Of a stretch of 64,000 nt of DNA, positions 45,061-54,297 are shown piece by piece (positions within the stretch are counted from its first letter, which is position 1; every line of letters begins with the position of its first letter). The translations under genes were made by a program, and so were the position numbers. The DNA is from Cognatazoarcus halotolerans. GTDB lineage: Bacteria; Pseudomonadota; Gammaproteobacteria; Burkholderiales; Rhodocyclaceae. The notes under the pieces were generated by a model. It did no database searches. It saw only the letters and a list, made by a program, of their open reading frames with translations, and had not been told where the DNA came from. The stretch lies in assembly GCF_009800965.1 (NCBI RefSeq), contig NZ_WUAF01000003.1:186001-250000 (forward strand), given 5' to 3'.

Positions 45061-45912
45061 TTAGACCGACCTCGCGGCCTTGCGCCGGCGCATTGCCCCC
45101 ACGCCGAACAGGCCCAGCGCTGCCAACGCCAGGCTTCCGGGCTCGGGCACGGTACCGCCGCCGGTCGAGCCGCCACCGGCCGCAAAGCAGATGATGTCTT
45201 CGAGCGTCTGCTGGACGGTCGTGCCACCCACGTCGCTCGAACCCTGCTGCACGTAGCCGCCGCCGGTATCACCGAAGGTATAGCCGCCGAGCACGCCGCC
45301 GGTTGCCATCGTCTTGAAGAGTTCCGGAACGCCGGCCGAGGGGTCATCGGTCACCCAGCCGATCACGAAGGTGTTGGTGCTGATGGCGAGCTGGTTGGCA
45401 GCATAGGCGACGTCGTAGTCGGCCTGGTTGACCGGGGCCCCGTTCTCGGTGCCTTCGTCGCCGATGGTCACGATGGCCTTGTAGTACTTCTGTGCTCCGA
45501 CCGCATCGTTGTTCCAGTTGTAGAAGTTGATCAGATCGATCACCGCCGGGCCGTTGTCTTCCGAGGAGTTGGACTGTGCGGTGCCGCCTGCACTGGAAAC
45601 GAGGCTGGTGACGGATTCGTTGAAGATGCCGCTTGATCCGACGATCGACATGAATCGTGCCCGTACGAAGCAGTCGATGTTCGGGCAGCTCAGATTCTGG
45701 ACGGCCGTTTGCGCCGAGGCGCCGATGGCGGCAATGTCGTCACTCATGCTGCCGCTGGTGTCGATCACGAATACGATATCGAGAATACTGTCGGCGGTCG
45801 CCTGGCTTGTTGCGTCGCCGCCTTGAATGAACGTTGCGTGCGCGGAACCGCTCAGCGCCGCAGTGGCAATTGCGCAAACTTTGAGCGCATGTCGAAATCT
45901 ACTGGTCATCAT
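45061..45912 (-). CDS. VWA-domain PEP-CTERM surface protein
   Basis: This is a 283-residue exported protein: signal peptide (KVCAIATAALSGSAHA, cleavage near residue 26), a von Willebrand type A domain with MIDAS motif D51-T-S53-G-S55 (VFVIDTSGSMSDD), and the C-terminal sorting signal VPEPGSLALAALGLFGVGAM followed by RRRKA. PEP-CTERM proteins are processed by exosortase and linked to exopolysaccharide or the surface. No exosortase lies in this window. A Glu/Gly-rich linker (GGGSTGGG) precedes the tail. It probably binds a metal-dependent partner outside the cell. Confidence 0.93.
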   Translation of the reverse strand: MMTSRFRHALKVCAIATAALSGSAHATFIQGGDATSQATADSILDIVFVIDTSGSMSDDIAAIGASAQTAVQNLSCPNIDCFVRARFMSIVGSSGIFNESVTSLVSSAGGTAQSNSSEDNGPAVIDLINFYNWNNDAVGAQKYYKAIVTIGDEGTENGAPVNQADYDVAYAANQLAISTNTFVIGWVTDDPSAGVPELFKTMATGGVLGGYTFGDTGGGYVQQGSSDVGGTTVQQTLEDIICFAAGGGSTGGGTVPEPGSLALAALGLFGVGAMRRRKAARSV

Positions 45913-45958
45913 GTAGGCTCTCCCTGAATTGCAACCGAATTAATTGCATGCTGCGCAA

Positions 45959-45975
45959 TGCAAAATGCGGGCCAG
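45959..45975 (-). promoter_or_regulatory. Sigma-54 promoter of the VWA PEP-CTERM gene
   Basis: Read on the minus strand: CTGGCCCGCATTTTGCA, with GG and GC ten bases apart. The -12 GC lies 48 bases before the gene start. The same arrangement precedes the second PEP-CTERM gene. Confidence 0.7.
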
Positions 45976-46268
45976 ATCTAAAATCTGTTAGTAAACATTG
46001 ACTTGTGAGACATATAGGTGTTTTGCCTACATTTTTTGTAAGAAAATCCGACACACGAATTTGCAAGATGGATCGGCTTAAGCCTGCGGCATACCGTCAT
46101 CCATTCCGGCGTATTGAGCGAGGCGCCGTTCGACGGGCTGTGCGATGCGCGCCCGGATCGAGCCCCGTCGATCCGGGGATGTGTCTCAAGTCCTGTGCCC
46201 GAGGGCCGATGTAATACGGGATAATTCCGCATCTTCGCGCGGTGCTCGCAATACGTATTTCCGGACCC
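45976..46268. other. AT-rich gap, no gene seen
   Basis: This 293-base stretch, AT-rich in its first 110 bases, lies between the VWA gene promoter and the sirtuin gene. It has short open frames on both strands but none with a ribosome binding site or family match. GATAAT at 46220-46225 may be a -10 element for the sirtuin, with a poor -35. No repeat or RNA gene is seen. Confidence 0.5.
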
Positions 46269-47033
46269 ATGTCAGACCCATCCATCCTCGACGAGCTCGC
46301 CGAGCTCTGCCGGCAGGCCGGGCGCATTCTTTTCGTCACTGGGGCGGGCATGTCCGCCGACTCGGGTTTGCCGACCTATCGTGGGATCGGCGGTCTCTAT
46401 CACGAACGTCATACCGATGACGGGGTCCCTATCGAGGTTGCCTTGTCCGGAGCGATGCTGCGCAAGCAGCCGGAGCTGACCTGGAAGTATCTGGCCGAGA
46501 TCGAGGCGGCCTGCCGTGGTGCGAAGCCCAATGCGGGCCATCGTGCGATTGCCGCGCTGGAGGGACTCGGACCCAGCGTGACGGTCTTGACGCAGAACGT
46601 GGATGGGTTGCATCGCGCGGCGGGGTCGCGCGAAGTGATCGAGATTCACGGCAGCCTGCACCGGCTGGTATGTACCGAGTGTGGTCGTGGTCGTCCGGTC
46701 GAAGACTATCGCGGCATGCAGTTGCCACCGGGCTGCCCGACCTGTGGCGGGCTGGTGCGGCCGGATGTGGTGCTGTTCGGTGAGGAGCTGCCGATGCCTG
46801 CGCTGTTGCGTCTCGAGCACGCGCTGGAGGCAGGTTTCGACCTGGTGTTTTCAGTCGGTACCACCAGTGTCTTCCCCTACATCGCGGCGCCGGTGCATTG
46901 GGCGCGGCGCGCCGGGGTGCCGACGGTGGAGATCAACCCCGGCGAAAGCAGCGTCAGCGGGATCGTCGACTTTCGTATCCGTGCGCGGGCGGCCGAGGTG
47001 CTGCCCGCACTGCTCGAGCGCTGTGCCGGCTGA
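46269..47033 (+). CDS. cobB: Sirtuin NAD-dependent protein deacylase
   Basis: This is a 254-residue Sir2 protein. GAGMSADSGLPTYRG holds the NAD-binding loop; LTQNVDGLH, the catalytic His in IEIHGSLHRLVCTECG, and a zinc ribbon with two Cys pairs (CTECG, CPTCGG) follow, then SVGTTSVFPYIA. It removes acyl groups from lysine and links protein acylation to NAD levels. The family also includes deacylases of other chain lengths; the exact specificity is not resolved. Confidence 0.93.
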   Translation: MSDPSILDELAELCRQAGRILFVTGAGMSADSGLPTYRGIGGLYHERHTDDGVPIEVALSGAMLRKQPELTWKYLAEIEAACRGAKPNAGHRAIAALEGLGPSVTVLTQNVDGLHRAAGSREVIEIHGSLHRLVCTECGRGRPVEDYRGMQLPPGCPTCGGLVRPDVVLFGEELPMPALLRLEHALEAGFDLVFSVGTTSVFPYIAAPVHWARRAGVPTVEINPGESSVSGIVDFRIRARAAEVLPALLERCAG

Positions 47034-47042
47034 AACGCGGGT

Positions 47043-49355
47043 TCAGTCGCGCAGCGTGGCGGCCGTTGCGGGCAGCGGGGTGATGCTCGCGCCGTGGATG
47101 TCGTCTTCCGCGTGCTTGCGCGCTTGTCGGGCGGATTCCTGCAGCGCCGCGAGGAAACCGTCGGCCCAGCGCTGAAGGTCGTTGCTGCGGACGATGTCGA
47201 ACTGTTCGCGCAGTCGCGTACGAGCCTCGTTGCGATGCACCGTGGTGGCGTAATAGCACTTGTCGCGCAGATCCTTTGGGTCGTGCGGATTGGTGAGGAT
47301 CGCCCCGTGGAGTTCGGCCGCGGCGCCCGCGAATTCCGACAGCACCAGCACGCCGCTGCCCTCGGTCAGTCCCTGGGTGGCAACGTATTCCTTGCACACC
47401 AGGTTGAGACCGTCGCGCAGCGGGGTGATCCACATTACGTCGGCCATCGCGTAATAGGCGACCACCTCGTCGAACGGGAAGGCGCGGAAGAAGAATTGCA
47501 CCGGCGTCCAGCCGACACGTGAGTAGCGGCCGTTGATGCGTCCTACCGCCTGCTCGATCTGGGTCTGCAGGGTGCGGTAGATGGTCATCTCGCGGGCTGC
47601 CGGCACGCAGATGGTGAGCAGCGTGACCTTGCCCTGCAGTTCGGGATATTCGTCAAGGAGCTGGTCGAAGGCCTCGAGCTTCTCGAGCGTGCCCTTGGTG
47701 TAGTCGAGCCGCTCGACCGAAAGGATCATGCGCTGCCCCTTGAGGTCGCTGCGCAGGCTTTCCATGCGCCGGGTGGTTTCGGGCTGGGCCAGTGCGGCCT
47801 TCACCCGGTCGATGTCGAGCCCGACCGGATGCGCACCGAGGCCGATGCGCCGGCCGTGTACCTCGATCGCTGTGGTCATCTCCTCGAGTCCCACCGCGCA
47901 GCCGTAGGTGCGGAAGGTGGGCGCGCAGTTCTTCACCTCGAGTACCTTGACCGAGGCCACGCCGCGCGCCACGTCCACGAAATTCTCGGCCTGGCGCGGG
48001 ATGTGGAAGCCGATGTAGTCGCATTGCAGCAGGCTGCCGACGATCTCGCGCCGCCATGGCAGCACGTTGAACACGTCGGCCGAGGGGAAGTAGGTGTGAT
48101 GGAAGAAGCCGATCACCAGGTCGGGCCGGAACTCACGCAGGAAGGCCGGCACCATCCACAGGTTGTAGTCGTGGATCCACACCGTGGCGCCTTCGGCAGC
48201 CTCGGCCGCGGTGCGCTCGGCAAACAGTCGGTTTACCTTCAGATATACCTCCCAGTCGTCCTCGCGAAAGCGCGCACGCTCCCAGAAGGTGTGCAGCGTC
48301 GGCCAGAAGGCCTCCTTGGAGAAGCGTTTGTAGAAGATGTCGACTTCCTGCTTGGAGAGCGGCACTCGCGCGCACACCAGCTCGGGGTACTTGCGTGGTT
48401 CGACCCGGGTGTGGGTTTCGAAGGCGCCGCGCCTGGCGTCGTGCACAGACCAGGCCACCCAGGCACCCTTGCGGCCGCCTCCGAAGAAGGACAGCAGCGT
48501 GGGCAGAATGCCGTTGGGCGAGGTGTGGCGGCGGCGCACCTGCTTGCCGTCCTCCCAAGCCTCTTCATAAGGCAGGCGGTGGTAAACCATGACCAGCTCG
48601 GACTTGCCCGCCTGGTTGATGGTACGGCTGGCCGCTGCGAGGCCCCCTTCGCCGATGAAATTGAAATGCACGATGGCCTCGAGGATGCCGCCGCAGCCGG
48701 TGTGTCGGGCGTGGAAAGCGCGCGAGCGGTCGCGGGTCGCTTCCAGCAGGGCACGCTCCGATTCACCGACGCAGACGCCCTTGAAACCGGCTTCGTACAT
48801 CGACAGGTCATTGAGGGTGTCGCCGGCCACCAGCACATCGTCCGGATCGATCTCGAGCAGGTCGACCAGTTTGCGCAAGGTGCTGCCCTTGTTGGTGTCC
48901 GGCGGCAGGATGTCAAGGTATCGGTCGGCCGAGTAGAGCACGTCGCAGCCGAGCTTTGCGGCGACTTCATCGATGCCGTCAGGGATCCGTCCGGGTGCGC
49001 AGAAATAGGAACAGCGACGCTGCTGCGGGACGTCCTGGCGCTCCAGGTCGGGAAACACCGACAGCGCCGAGGCGACCGCGCGCTCGCCGGGCCAGCGCTT
49101 TTCGATCTGTTGCTGGATCGGCTGCACTGGTTGCAGGGTGTTGCCTTCGACGATGGTCGCGCCCACGTCGCAGATGATGTAGTCGGGCGAGGGGATGGTC
49201 GGGTCGGTGAGCAGGGGCATCACGACCTCGAGACCTCGGCCGGTGACGAAGACCAGCTTGATGTCGCTGTGGTCGGCGATCAGTTGGTAGAGCTGGTTGC
49301 GGGATTCGGCTTCCCCCGCGAGGAAGGTACCGTCAAGGTCGGTTGCGATCAGCAT
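47043..49355 (-). CDS. ggpPS: Glucosylglycerol-phosphate synthase with N-terminal HAD phosphatase
   Basis: This is a 770-residue bifunctional enzyme for the compatible solute glucosylglycerol. Residues 1-240 form a HAD phosphatase (DLDGTFLAGE, later VLVAGDTLNDLSMYEAG). The rest is a GT20 glycosyltransferase of the trehalose-phosphate-synthase fold (EGATVWIHDYNLWMVPAF, FFHHTYFPSADVFNVLPWR, SVERLDYTKGTLEKLEAFDQ). This fusion and its signature stretches match the GgpPS of Pseudomonas and Azotobacter. It would make glucosylglycerol phosphate and dephosphorylate it under osmotic stress. A plain trehalose-phosphate synthase is less likely given the fused HAD domain. Confidence 0.88.
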   Translation of the reverse strand: MLIATDLDGTFLAGEAESRNQLYQLIADHSDIKLVFVTGRGLEVVMPLLTDPTIPSPDYIICDVGATIVEGNTLQPVQPIQQQIEKRWPGERAVASALSVFPDLERQDVPQQRRCSYFCAPGRIPDGIDEVAAKLGCDVLYSADRYLDILPPDTNKGSTLRKLVDLLEIDPDDVLVAGDTLNDLSMYEAGFKGVCVGESERALLEATRDRSRAFHARHTGCGGILEAIVHFNFIGEGGLAAASRTINQAGKSELVMVYHRLPYEEAWEDGKQVRRRHTSPNGILPTLLSFFGGGRKGAWVAWSVHDARRGAFETHTRVEPRKYPELVCARVPLSKQEVDIFYKRFSKEAFWPTLHTFWERARFREDDWEVYLKVNRLFAERTAAEAAEGATVWIHDYNLWMVPAFLREFRPDLVIGFFHHTYFPSADVFNVLPWRREIVGSLLQCDYIGFHIPRQAENFVDVARGVASVKVLEVKNCAPTFRTYGCAVGLEEMTTAIEVHGRRIGLGAHPVGLDIDRVKAALAQPETTRRMESLRSDLKGQRMILSVERLDYTKGTLEKLEAFDQLLDEYPELQGKVTLLTICVPAAREMTIYRTLQTQIEQAVGRINGRYSRVGWTPVQFFFRAFPFDEVVAYYAMADVMWITPLRDGLNLVCKEYVATQGLTEGSGVLVLSEFAGAAAELHGAILTNPHDPKDLRDKCYYATTVHRNEARTRLREQFDIVRSNDLQRWADGFLAALQESARQARKHAEDDIHGASITPLPATAATLRD

Positions 49356-49418
49356 GTGCGTTCTCCTCGTGCTTCCGATTGGATGGACGCCGACAGCCGT
49401 CGACGAATGTGATGTCCC

Positions 49419-50669
49419 TCAACGCGACGTCTTTGCCCCCGCCTGCATCGTCGCTTCGCTGCCGGGTATCATTTCCAGCACTGTCGTGGAGGTTCGCAGC
49501 ATCGGCATGAAGTGGCCCGGCTCGGATATCTCGGGCTCGCTGCGGTGCAGGCTGGTGAAGGCGGTCAGGGCCAGCAGCAACTGCATCACGCCGAAGTGCA
49601 GCGGAAGTGCTTGCGGACCGATCCAGTCCATGGCCAGCCCCGCCACCAGCGGGCCGATCGCCGCCCCGACGCCATGGATCAGCAGCAGACCGCTCGAGCC
49701 GCTGACCAGATCGTCCTGCGGCAGATGGTCGACCAGCAGCGCTACCGCGATCGGGTATACCGCGAAAGCCAGCCCGCCGTAGAGCGCCACCGCGGCCACA
49801 GCCCACCGGCCCGCGAACGACGAGGCGGCAAGCCCCCCCGCCGCGAGGGCCGCGGCCAGCGCCACCACGGCCAGCGCGAAGCGTCGATCGCGGCTGTCCG
49901 AAAAGGCGCCCAAGGGCCATTGCAGCAAGGCCCCTCCGAGGATTGCGGCGCTCATGAAGAGCGCGATGCCGTCGTCGGCGAGACCGATCCGGCCGGCATA
50001 GACCGCGCCCATTCCCCAGAAGGCGCCCATGGCGAGACCCGACAAGAAACCTCCCGTCACGGCTACCGGCGCCGCGCGCATCAACGGGCGCAGCGAGAAG
50101 GATGCCGCCGTGCCTGCATGCGGCTGACTCAGGCGGGTGGCGCTGACCGGCATGACGGCGAGGCAGACCAGCAGGGAAGAGACCGCGAACAGGGTGAAGG
50201 ACGAGGGTGAATCGATCCGCAGCAGTTGCTGTGCCGCGGCCAGTGCGCCCAGGTTGACCATCATGTAGATGGCGAAGATGCGTCCGCGTTGTTCGCGCGG
50301 GGCCTGACTGTTGAGCCAGCTTTCGATGATCGTGTAGAGCGCGACCAGTGCCGTGCCAGTGAAGATTCGCAGCGCAATCCAGCTGGCCGGGGTGACCAGC
50401 AGACCGTAGAGCAGGGTGGCCGCGGCCGTGGCGGCGGCGAAGAATGCAAAGGCACGGACGTGGCCGATGCCTCGGATCAGCGGTGGCGCGATGAACGAGC
50501 CCGCAAGAAAGCCCACGAAGTAGCCGGAACCGATCAGTCCGAGGAAGACGTCGCTGAACCCCTCGGCGCTGCCGCGCACGGCGAGCAGGGTGCCGAGCAG
50601 GCCGCTGCCCAGCAGGAGCAGGGCAACGCCGGCGAGCAGCGCGGTAATCGGTACCAGGTGTTTGATCAT
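49419..50669 (-). CDS. MFS transporter (YcaD-like)
   Basis: This is a 416-residue transporter with 12 hydrophobic segments. GFLAGSFIAPPLIRGIGHVR is the conserved loop 2-3 region and QWPLGAFSDSRDRRFAL the mirrored loop 8-9. The ATG at 50669 is chosen; the 56-residue longer frame is basic, proline-rich and lacks homology features. It lies upstream of ggpPS on the same strand with 63 bases between, so the two may share a message, although the substrate is unknown. Confidence 0.9.
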   Translation of the reverse strand: MIKHLVPITALLAGVALLLLGSGLLGTLLAVRGSAEGFSDVFLGLIGSGYFVGFLAGSFIAPPLIRGIGHVRAFAFFAAATAAATLLYGLLVTPASWIALRIFTGTALVALYTIIESWLNSQAPREQRGRIFAIYMMVNLGALAAAQQLLRIDSPSSFTLFAVSSLLVCLAVMPVSATRLSQPHAGTAASFSLRPLMRAAPVAVTGGFLSGLAMGAFWGMGAVYAGRIGLADDGIALFMSAAILGGALLQWPLGAFSDSRDRRFALAVVALAAALAAGGLAASSFAGRWAVAAVALYGGLAFAVYPIAVALLVDHLPQDDLVSGSSGLLLIHGVGAAIGPLVAGLAMDWIGPQALPLHFGVMQLLLALTAFTSLHRSEPEISEPGHFMPMLRTSTTVLEMIPGSEATMQAGAKTSR

Positions 50670-50808
50670 GATTGCCGCTTCAGGCGGGGGCTGCGGGGGC
50701 GTCGGGAGAGAGGCAACCGGAAGTGGGGCAGCGGTTCTTCGATGCCGTGGCGAATCGATAGTCCGACGCGTGACGCAGCAGGCCTGAAGATGGAAATAGT
50801 TTCGTACA

Positions 50809-50837
50809 AATATAAAACATCGATTGCTGCATTGCAA
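50809..50837 (-). promoter_or_regulatory. Sigma-70 promoter for the MFS gene
   Basis: On the minus strand TTGCAA (50832-50837) and TATATT (50809-50814) are 17 bases apart. The start of transcription would be near 50802, giving a leader of about 130 bases before the ATG at 50669. The leader length makes this tentative. Confidence 0.45.
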
Positions 50838-50914
50838 AATTAATCGCCCGGCTCCGTGTCCAGACAGCTGATTAGCCGATAGAATTTGCGATCTTCCCCA
50901 GTCATTCGACCCTC

Positions 50915-53900
50915 GTGGAACTCGATCGCCTGCTGGCCCAGCTCGATGAAACCGGCCTCGCCGAGTTTTTCTCCGCCAACGCCCTGGCGCGGGCGCGTGG
51001 CTATGTCGGCCGGGTCAGTCAGCTCGAGGGCACCGCGAACATCCTGCAGGCCAATGTGCAGGGCACCGAGCGGCGGCCCTACAAGGTTTGGGTACGCATC
51101 GAGCGGCGCGAGTTCTTCGGCGAGCGCTCGATCGATCTCGCCACGCGTTGCACCTGTCCAGTGGGCAACCGCTGCAAGCACGCCGCGGCGTTGATTCTTG
51201 CGGCCCGCCGCGGAGGGGCGATTGTCGACAAGCCGCGGGCCGAGATTGCCGCCTGGGCACGTGGCCTGCGTCAGCGCCTCGAGAGTGCCGCCAAGGCGCC
51301 GCGCAAGAGCCCCGCACGCGACGCCATCATCTATGTGTTTCGGGCGCGGCCGGGTGGCGACGACATGGAACTCGCGCTCGCCAAGGTACGCTTTACAGAC
51401 AACGGACGCATCAGTGGCGGCATGTCCGAATGGACCGCCTACGAGCAGGCGCTGCTCAAGCCGCCCTCGTTCGTTCAGGAGTCAGACCTGCAGATACTGC
51501 GCTTGCTGAGGCAGATCGTGCGGCGCAATGGGCTTTACGCCTGGCCACTACTGCGCGGAGAGGAAGGCTGGGCGCTCTGCGAACTTGCGCTGGCATCCGG
51601 GCGGGCGTGGCTCGAGCCGGCACGGGGCGAGCCGGCGGTGCGCCTTGTTGCGGCCGAAAGTCGTCCGGCGAGGTTGGCGTGGACGCCTGTTGGCAGCGGC
51701 ACCCGACCGAGGTTGATCGCTACGCCGCCGGCCGGTTTCGTGGCGCGTACCGTACCGCTAAGCTACTTCGACGCGGTCAGCGGTGAAGCCGGTACGCTCG
51801 AGATGGCGGACCCGCTGCTTGTCACCGAGCTGCTCGGCCTGCCGCCGCTGGCGCGCAGCGAACTGCCGCTGGTTGCCGCGGCGATGGCCGACATGTCCGC
51901 CTCGTTGCCGCTGCCCACTGGCGCCGAGCAAGCCAGCCTGCCTGAACTCAAAGCCCCGCTCGAGCCGGTGCTGCGGCTGGAGAGCATGGCCTGCTGGAGC
52001 TGGCGGGCCCATCGAAGTTACGCGCCGAATTTCGGTGGCCCCTATCTTCAGTACGACTGCGGCGAGCCCTGTTTCATGTATGGCGATACCTCTTTTCCGC
52101 CCGGTTCGACCGAGACCATCGCGACTCTCCCGGACGGCAGCAATGTGCGCGTCGCGCGCGACGTCGATGGCGAAGATGCTGCCTGGCGTACCTTCCTGAG
52201 GGCGGGGTTCCGGCCGCTCAAGAGTGGTTGGCTGGGAAGCGTCGATCCCCTGCCCGAGGGCCGTCATGGACTCGAGTCCGAAGAGCACTGGCGGCATTTC
52301 TTTGCCGACACCGCACCGCTACTCAAGATGGCCGGCTGGCGCATCGACGCCGCACCGGAGTTCCGTCACCGCACGCTGGCGCCCGATGCCTGGCTGGTGG
52401 ACGTGGAAGAGGCCGACGGCGGCTGGCTCGATCTCGGGCTCGGTGTCGAGGTCGAGGGGCAGCGTGTCGATCTCGCGCCGCTGCTGCGCGAACTCTTCCG
52501 CCAGGATCCGCGCTGGCTCGACCCTGCCGCGCTGGCCACCATTGACGACGGCGACACGGTCGTGGTGGTGAGTGCCGATGGCGATCGCATCGCGCTGCCG
52601 GTGGCGCGGATCAAGCCACTTGCGCGCACGCTCATCGATCTCTTCGATCGGCCCGGCGATCTTCGTCTCCCGGCGCTGGATGCCGGCCGCCTTGCAGACG
52701 CGCTGGAAGGCGAGTGGCGCGCCGAGGGCATGGACACGGTCGAGCGGTGGTGCGAGCGGCTGCGGGGCGTCGGCCAGGTCGCTGCCGTGCGCACCCCGGC
52801 CGGCCTCGGCGTCAAGCTGCGGCCCTACCAGCGCGAAGGCCTCGCCTGGCTTCAGCATCTGCGGGACAACGGGCTCGGTGGCATCCTCGCCGACGACATG
52901 GGGCTGGGCAAGACCGCCCAGACGCTTGCTCACCTGCTCGTCGAGAAGCGCGCGAGGCGCCTCGACAAGCCCGCGCTGGTGGTGCTGCCGACCTCACTGG
53001 TATTCAACTGGCAGCAGGAGGCGGCCCGTCATGCCCCGGCGCTGCGGGTGCTGAGTCTGCGCGGCAGCGGTCGGCAGGCCGAATTCGAGCGGATCCCCGA
53101 ACATGATGTGTGCCTGACGACCTACCCCTTGTTGTGGCGCGATCGCGAGGCGCTGGCCGCCCACGAGTATCACTACCTGATCCTCGACGAGGCGCAGACG
53201 GTCAAGAATGCGGCGAGCCAGGCGGCCAAGGTGGTGCGGACCCTGAGCGCGCGCCATCGTTTGTGCCTCACTGGCACGCCGCTCGAGAACCATCTCGGCG
53301 AGTTGTGGGCATTGTTCGATTTTCTGCTGCCCGGCTTTCTCGGAGATCGCAAGGACTTCGCCGCGCGTTGGCGCACGCCGATCGAAAAGAACGGCGACGT
53401 CGGGCGGCGCGAACTGCTCGCACGCCGTATTGCGCCCTTCATTCTGCGCCGCCGCAAGGAACAGGTCGCGCGCGATCTTCCGGCGAAGACGGTGGTGCTG
53501 CGCAGCGTCGAGCTTGAAGGCCGGCAACGCGATCTCTACGAGACGGTGCGGGCCAGCATGGACCAGCGGGTGCGTGACGAGGTGGCGGCGCGGGGTTTTG
53601 CGCGCAGCCAGATCGTGATCCTAGATGCGCTGCTCAAGCTGCGCCAGGTGTGTTGCGATCCGCGTCTGCTGCCAGGTGATCGCGGGGCGCGGATTAAGGA
53701 CGGTGCCAAGCTCGACCTGCTCATGAACATCCTGCCCGAGATGGTGGACGAAGGTCGCCACATCCTGGTGTTCTCCCAATTCACCGGGATGCTGGCGCTG
53801 ATCGCCGAGGCGCTCGAGGAGCGGGGCATCCGCTATCTCACGCTCACCGGTGACACCGTCGACCGCGCCGAACCGGTGCGTCGCTTCCAGTCCGGCGAGG

Positions 53901-54250
53901 TACCGGTATTCCTCATCAGCCTCAAGGCCGGTGGAGTGGGACTCAATCTCACTGCTGCCGACACGGTGATCCACTACGACCCGTGGTGGAACCCGGCGGC
54001 CGAGAACCAGGCCACCGACCGCGCCCACCGCATCGGTCAGGACAAGAACGTGTTCGTGTACAAGCTGGTGGTGGTGGGCAGCATCGAAGAGAAGATCCTC
54101 GCCCTGCAGGACAAGAAAGCGGGGCTCGCCGCGGGCATCCTCTCTGAGGATCATCAGGGGGCGGTCAAGTTTGGCGAGGAGGATATCCGCAACCTGCTGG
54201 CGCCACTCCCCGAACCTGATGTCGCGATGACTGCCGCCACAGACGGGTAA
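50915..54250 (+). CDS. SNF2-family helicase with SWIM zinc finger
   Basis: This is an 1111-residue protein. Near residue 79 the SWIM finger CTCPVGNRCKH (C-x-C-x5-C-x-H) is intact. Residues about 630-1080 carry the SNF2 ATPase: LADDMGLGKTAQTLAHL (Walker A, about 656), LILDEAQTVKNAAS (motif II, about 755), LCLTGTPLENHLGELWALFD, VFSQFTGMLALIAEAL and RAHRIGQDKNVFVYKLV (motif VI). The GTG at 50915 is the only start that keeps the SWIM region; its ribosome binding site is weak. Bacterial members of this group remodel or remove proteins from DNA/RNA polymerase. The partner is unknown, and there is no nuclease gene beside it. Confidence 0.93.
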   Translation: MELDRLLAQLDETGLAEFFSANALARARGYVGRVSQLEGTANILQANVQGTERRPYKVWVRIERREFFGERSIDLATRCTCPVGNRCKHAAALILAARRGGAIVDKPRAEIAAWARGLRQRLESAAKAPRKSPARDAIIYVFRARPGGDDMELALAKVRFTDNGRISGGMSEWTAYEQALLKPPSFVQESDLQILRLLRQIVRRNGLYAWPLLRGEEGWALCELALASGRAWLEPARGEPAVRLVAAESRPARLAWTPVGSGTRPRLIATPPAGFVARTVPLSYFDAVSGEAGTLEMADPLLVTELLGLPPLARSELPLVAAAMADMSASLPLPTGAEQASLPELKAPLEPVLRLESMACWSWRAHRSYAPNFGGPYLQYDCGEPCFMYGDTSFPPGSTETIATLPDGSNVRVARDVDGEDAAWRTFLRAGFRPLKSGWLGSVDPLPEGRHGLESEEHWRHFFADTAPLLKMAGWRIDAAPEFRHRTLAPDAWLVDVEEADGGWLDLGLGVEVEGQRVDLAPLLRELFRQDPRWLDPAALATIDDGDTVVVVSADGDRIALPVARIKPLARTLIDLFDRPGDLRLPALDAGRLADALEGEWRAEGMDTVERWCERLRGVGQVAAVRTPAGLGVKLRPYQREGLAWLQHLRDNGLGGILADDMGLGKTAQTLAHLLVEKRARRLDKPALVVLPTSLVFNWQQEAARHAPALRVLSLRGSGRQAEFERIPEHDVCLTTYPLLWRDREALAAHEYHYLILDEAQTVKNAASQAAKVVRTLSARHRLCLTGTPLENHLGELWALFDFLLPGFLGDRKDFAARWRTPIEKNGDVGRRELLARRIAPFILRRRKEQVARDLPAKTVVLRSVELEGRQRDLYETVRASMDQRVRDEVAARGFARSQIVILDALLKLRQVCCDPRLLPGDRGARIKDGAKLDLLMNILPEMVDEGRHILVFSQFTGMLALIAEALEERGIRYLTLTGDTVDRAEPVRRFQSGEVPVFLISLKAGGVGLNLTAADTVIHYDPWWNPAAENQATDRAHRIGQDKNVFVYKLVVVGSIEEKILALQDKKAGLAAGILSEDHQGAVKFGEEDIRNLLAPLPEPDVAMTAATDG

Positions 54251-54297
54251 CGCAAGGCGGGTACTCTCACCGAACGTCCATTTCACAGGAGTTTCAC

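Noticed and set aside
45996-46020. TTGACT near 45998 as a promoter -35 element
   Set aside because: No acceptable -10 hexamer lies 16-18 bases downstream, and no gene starts at a fitting distance.
50915-54250. SNF2 helicase as part of an anti-phage system
   Set aside because: No nuclease, methylase, phospholipase or other defence partner is adjacent; neighbours are an MFS transporter and a phasin.
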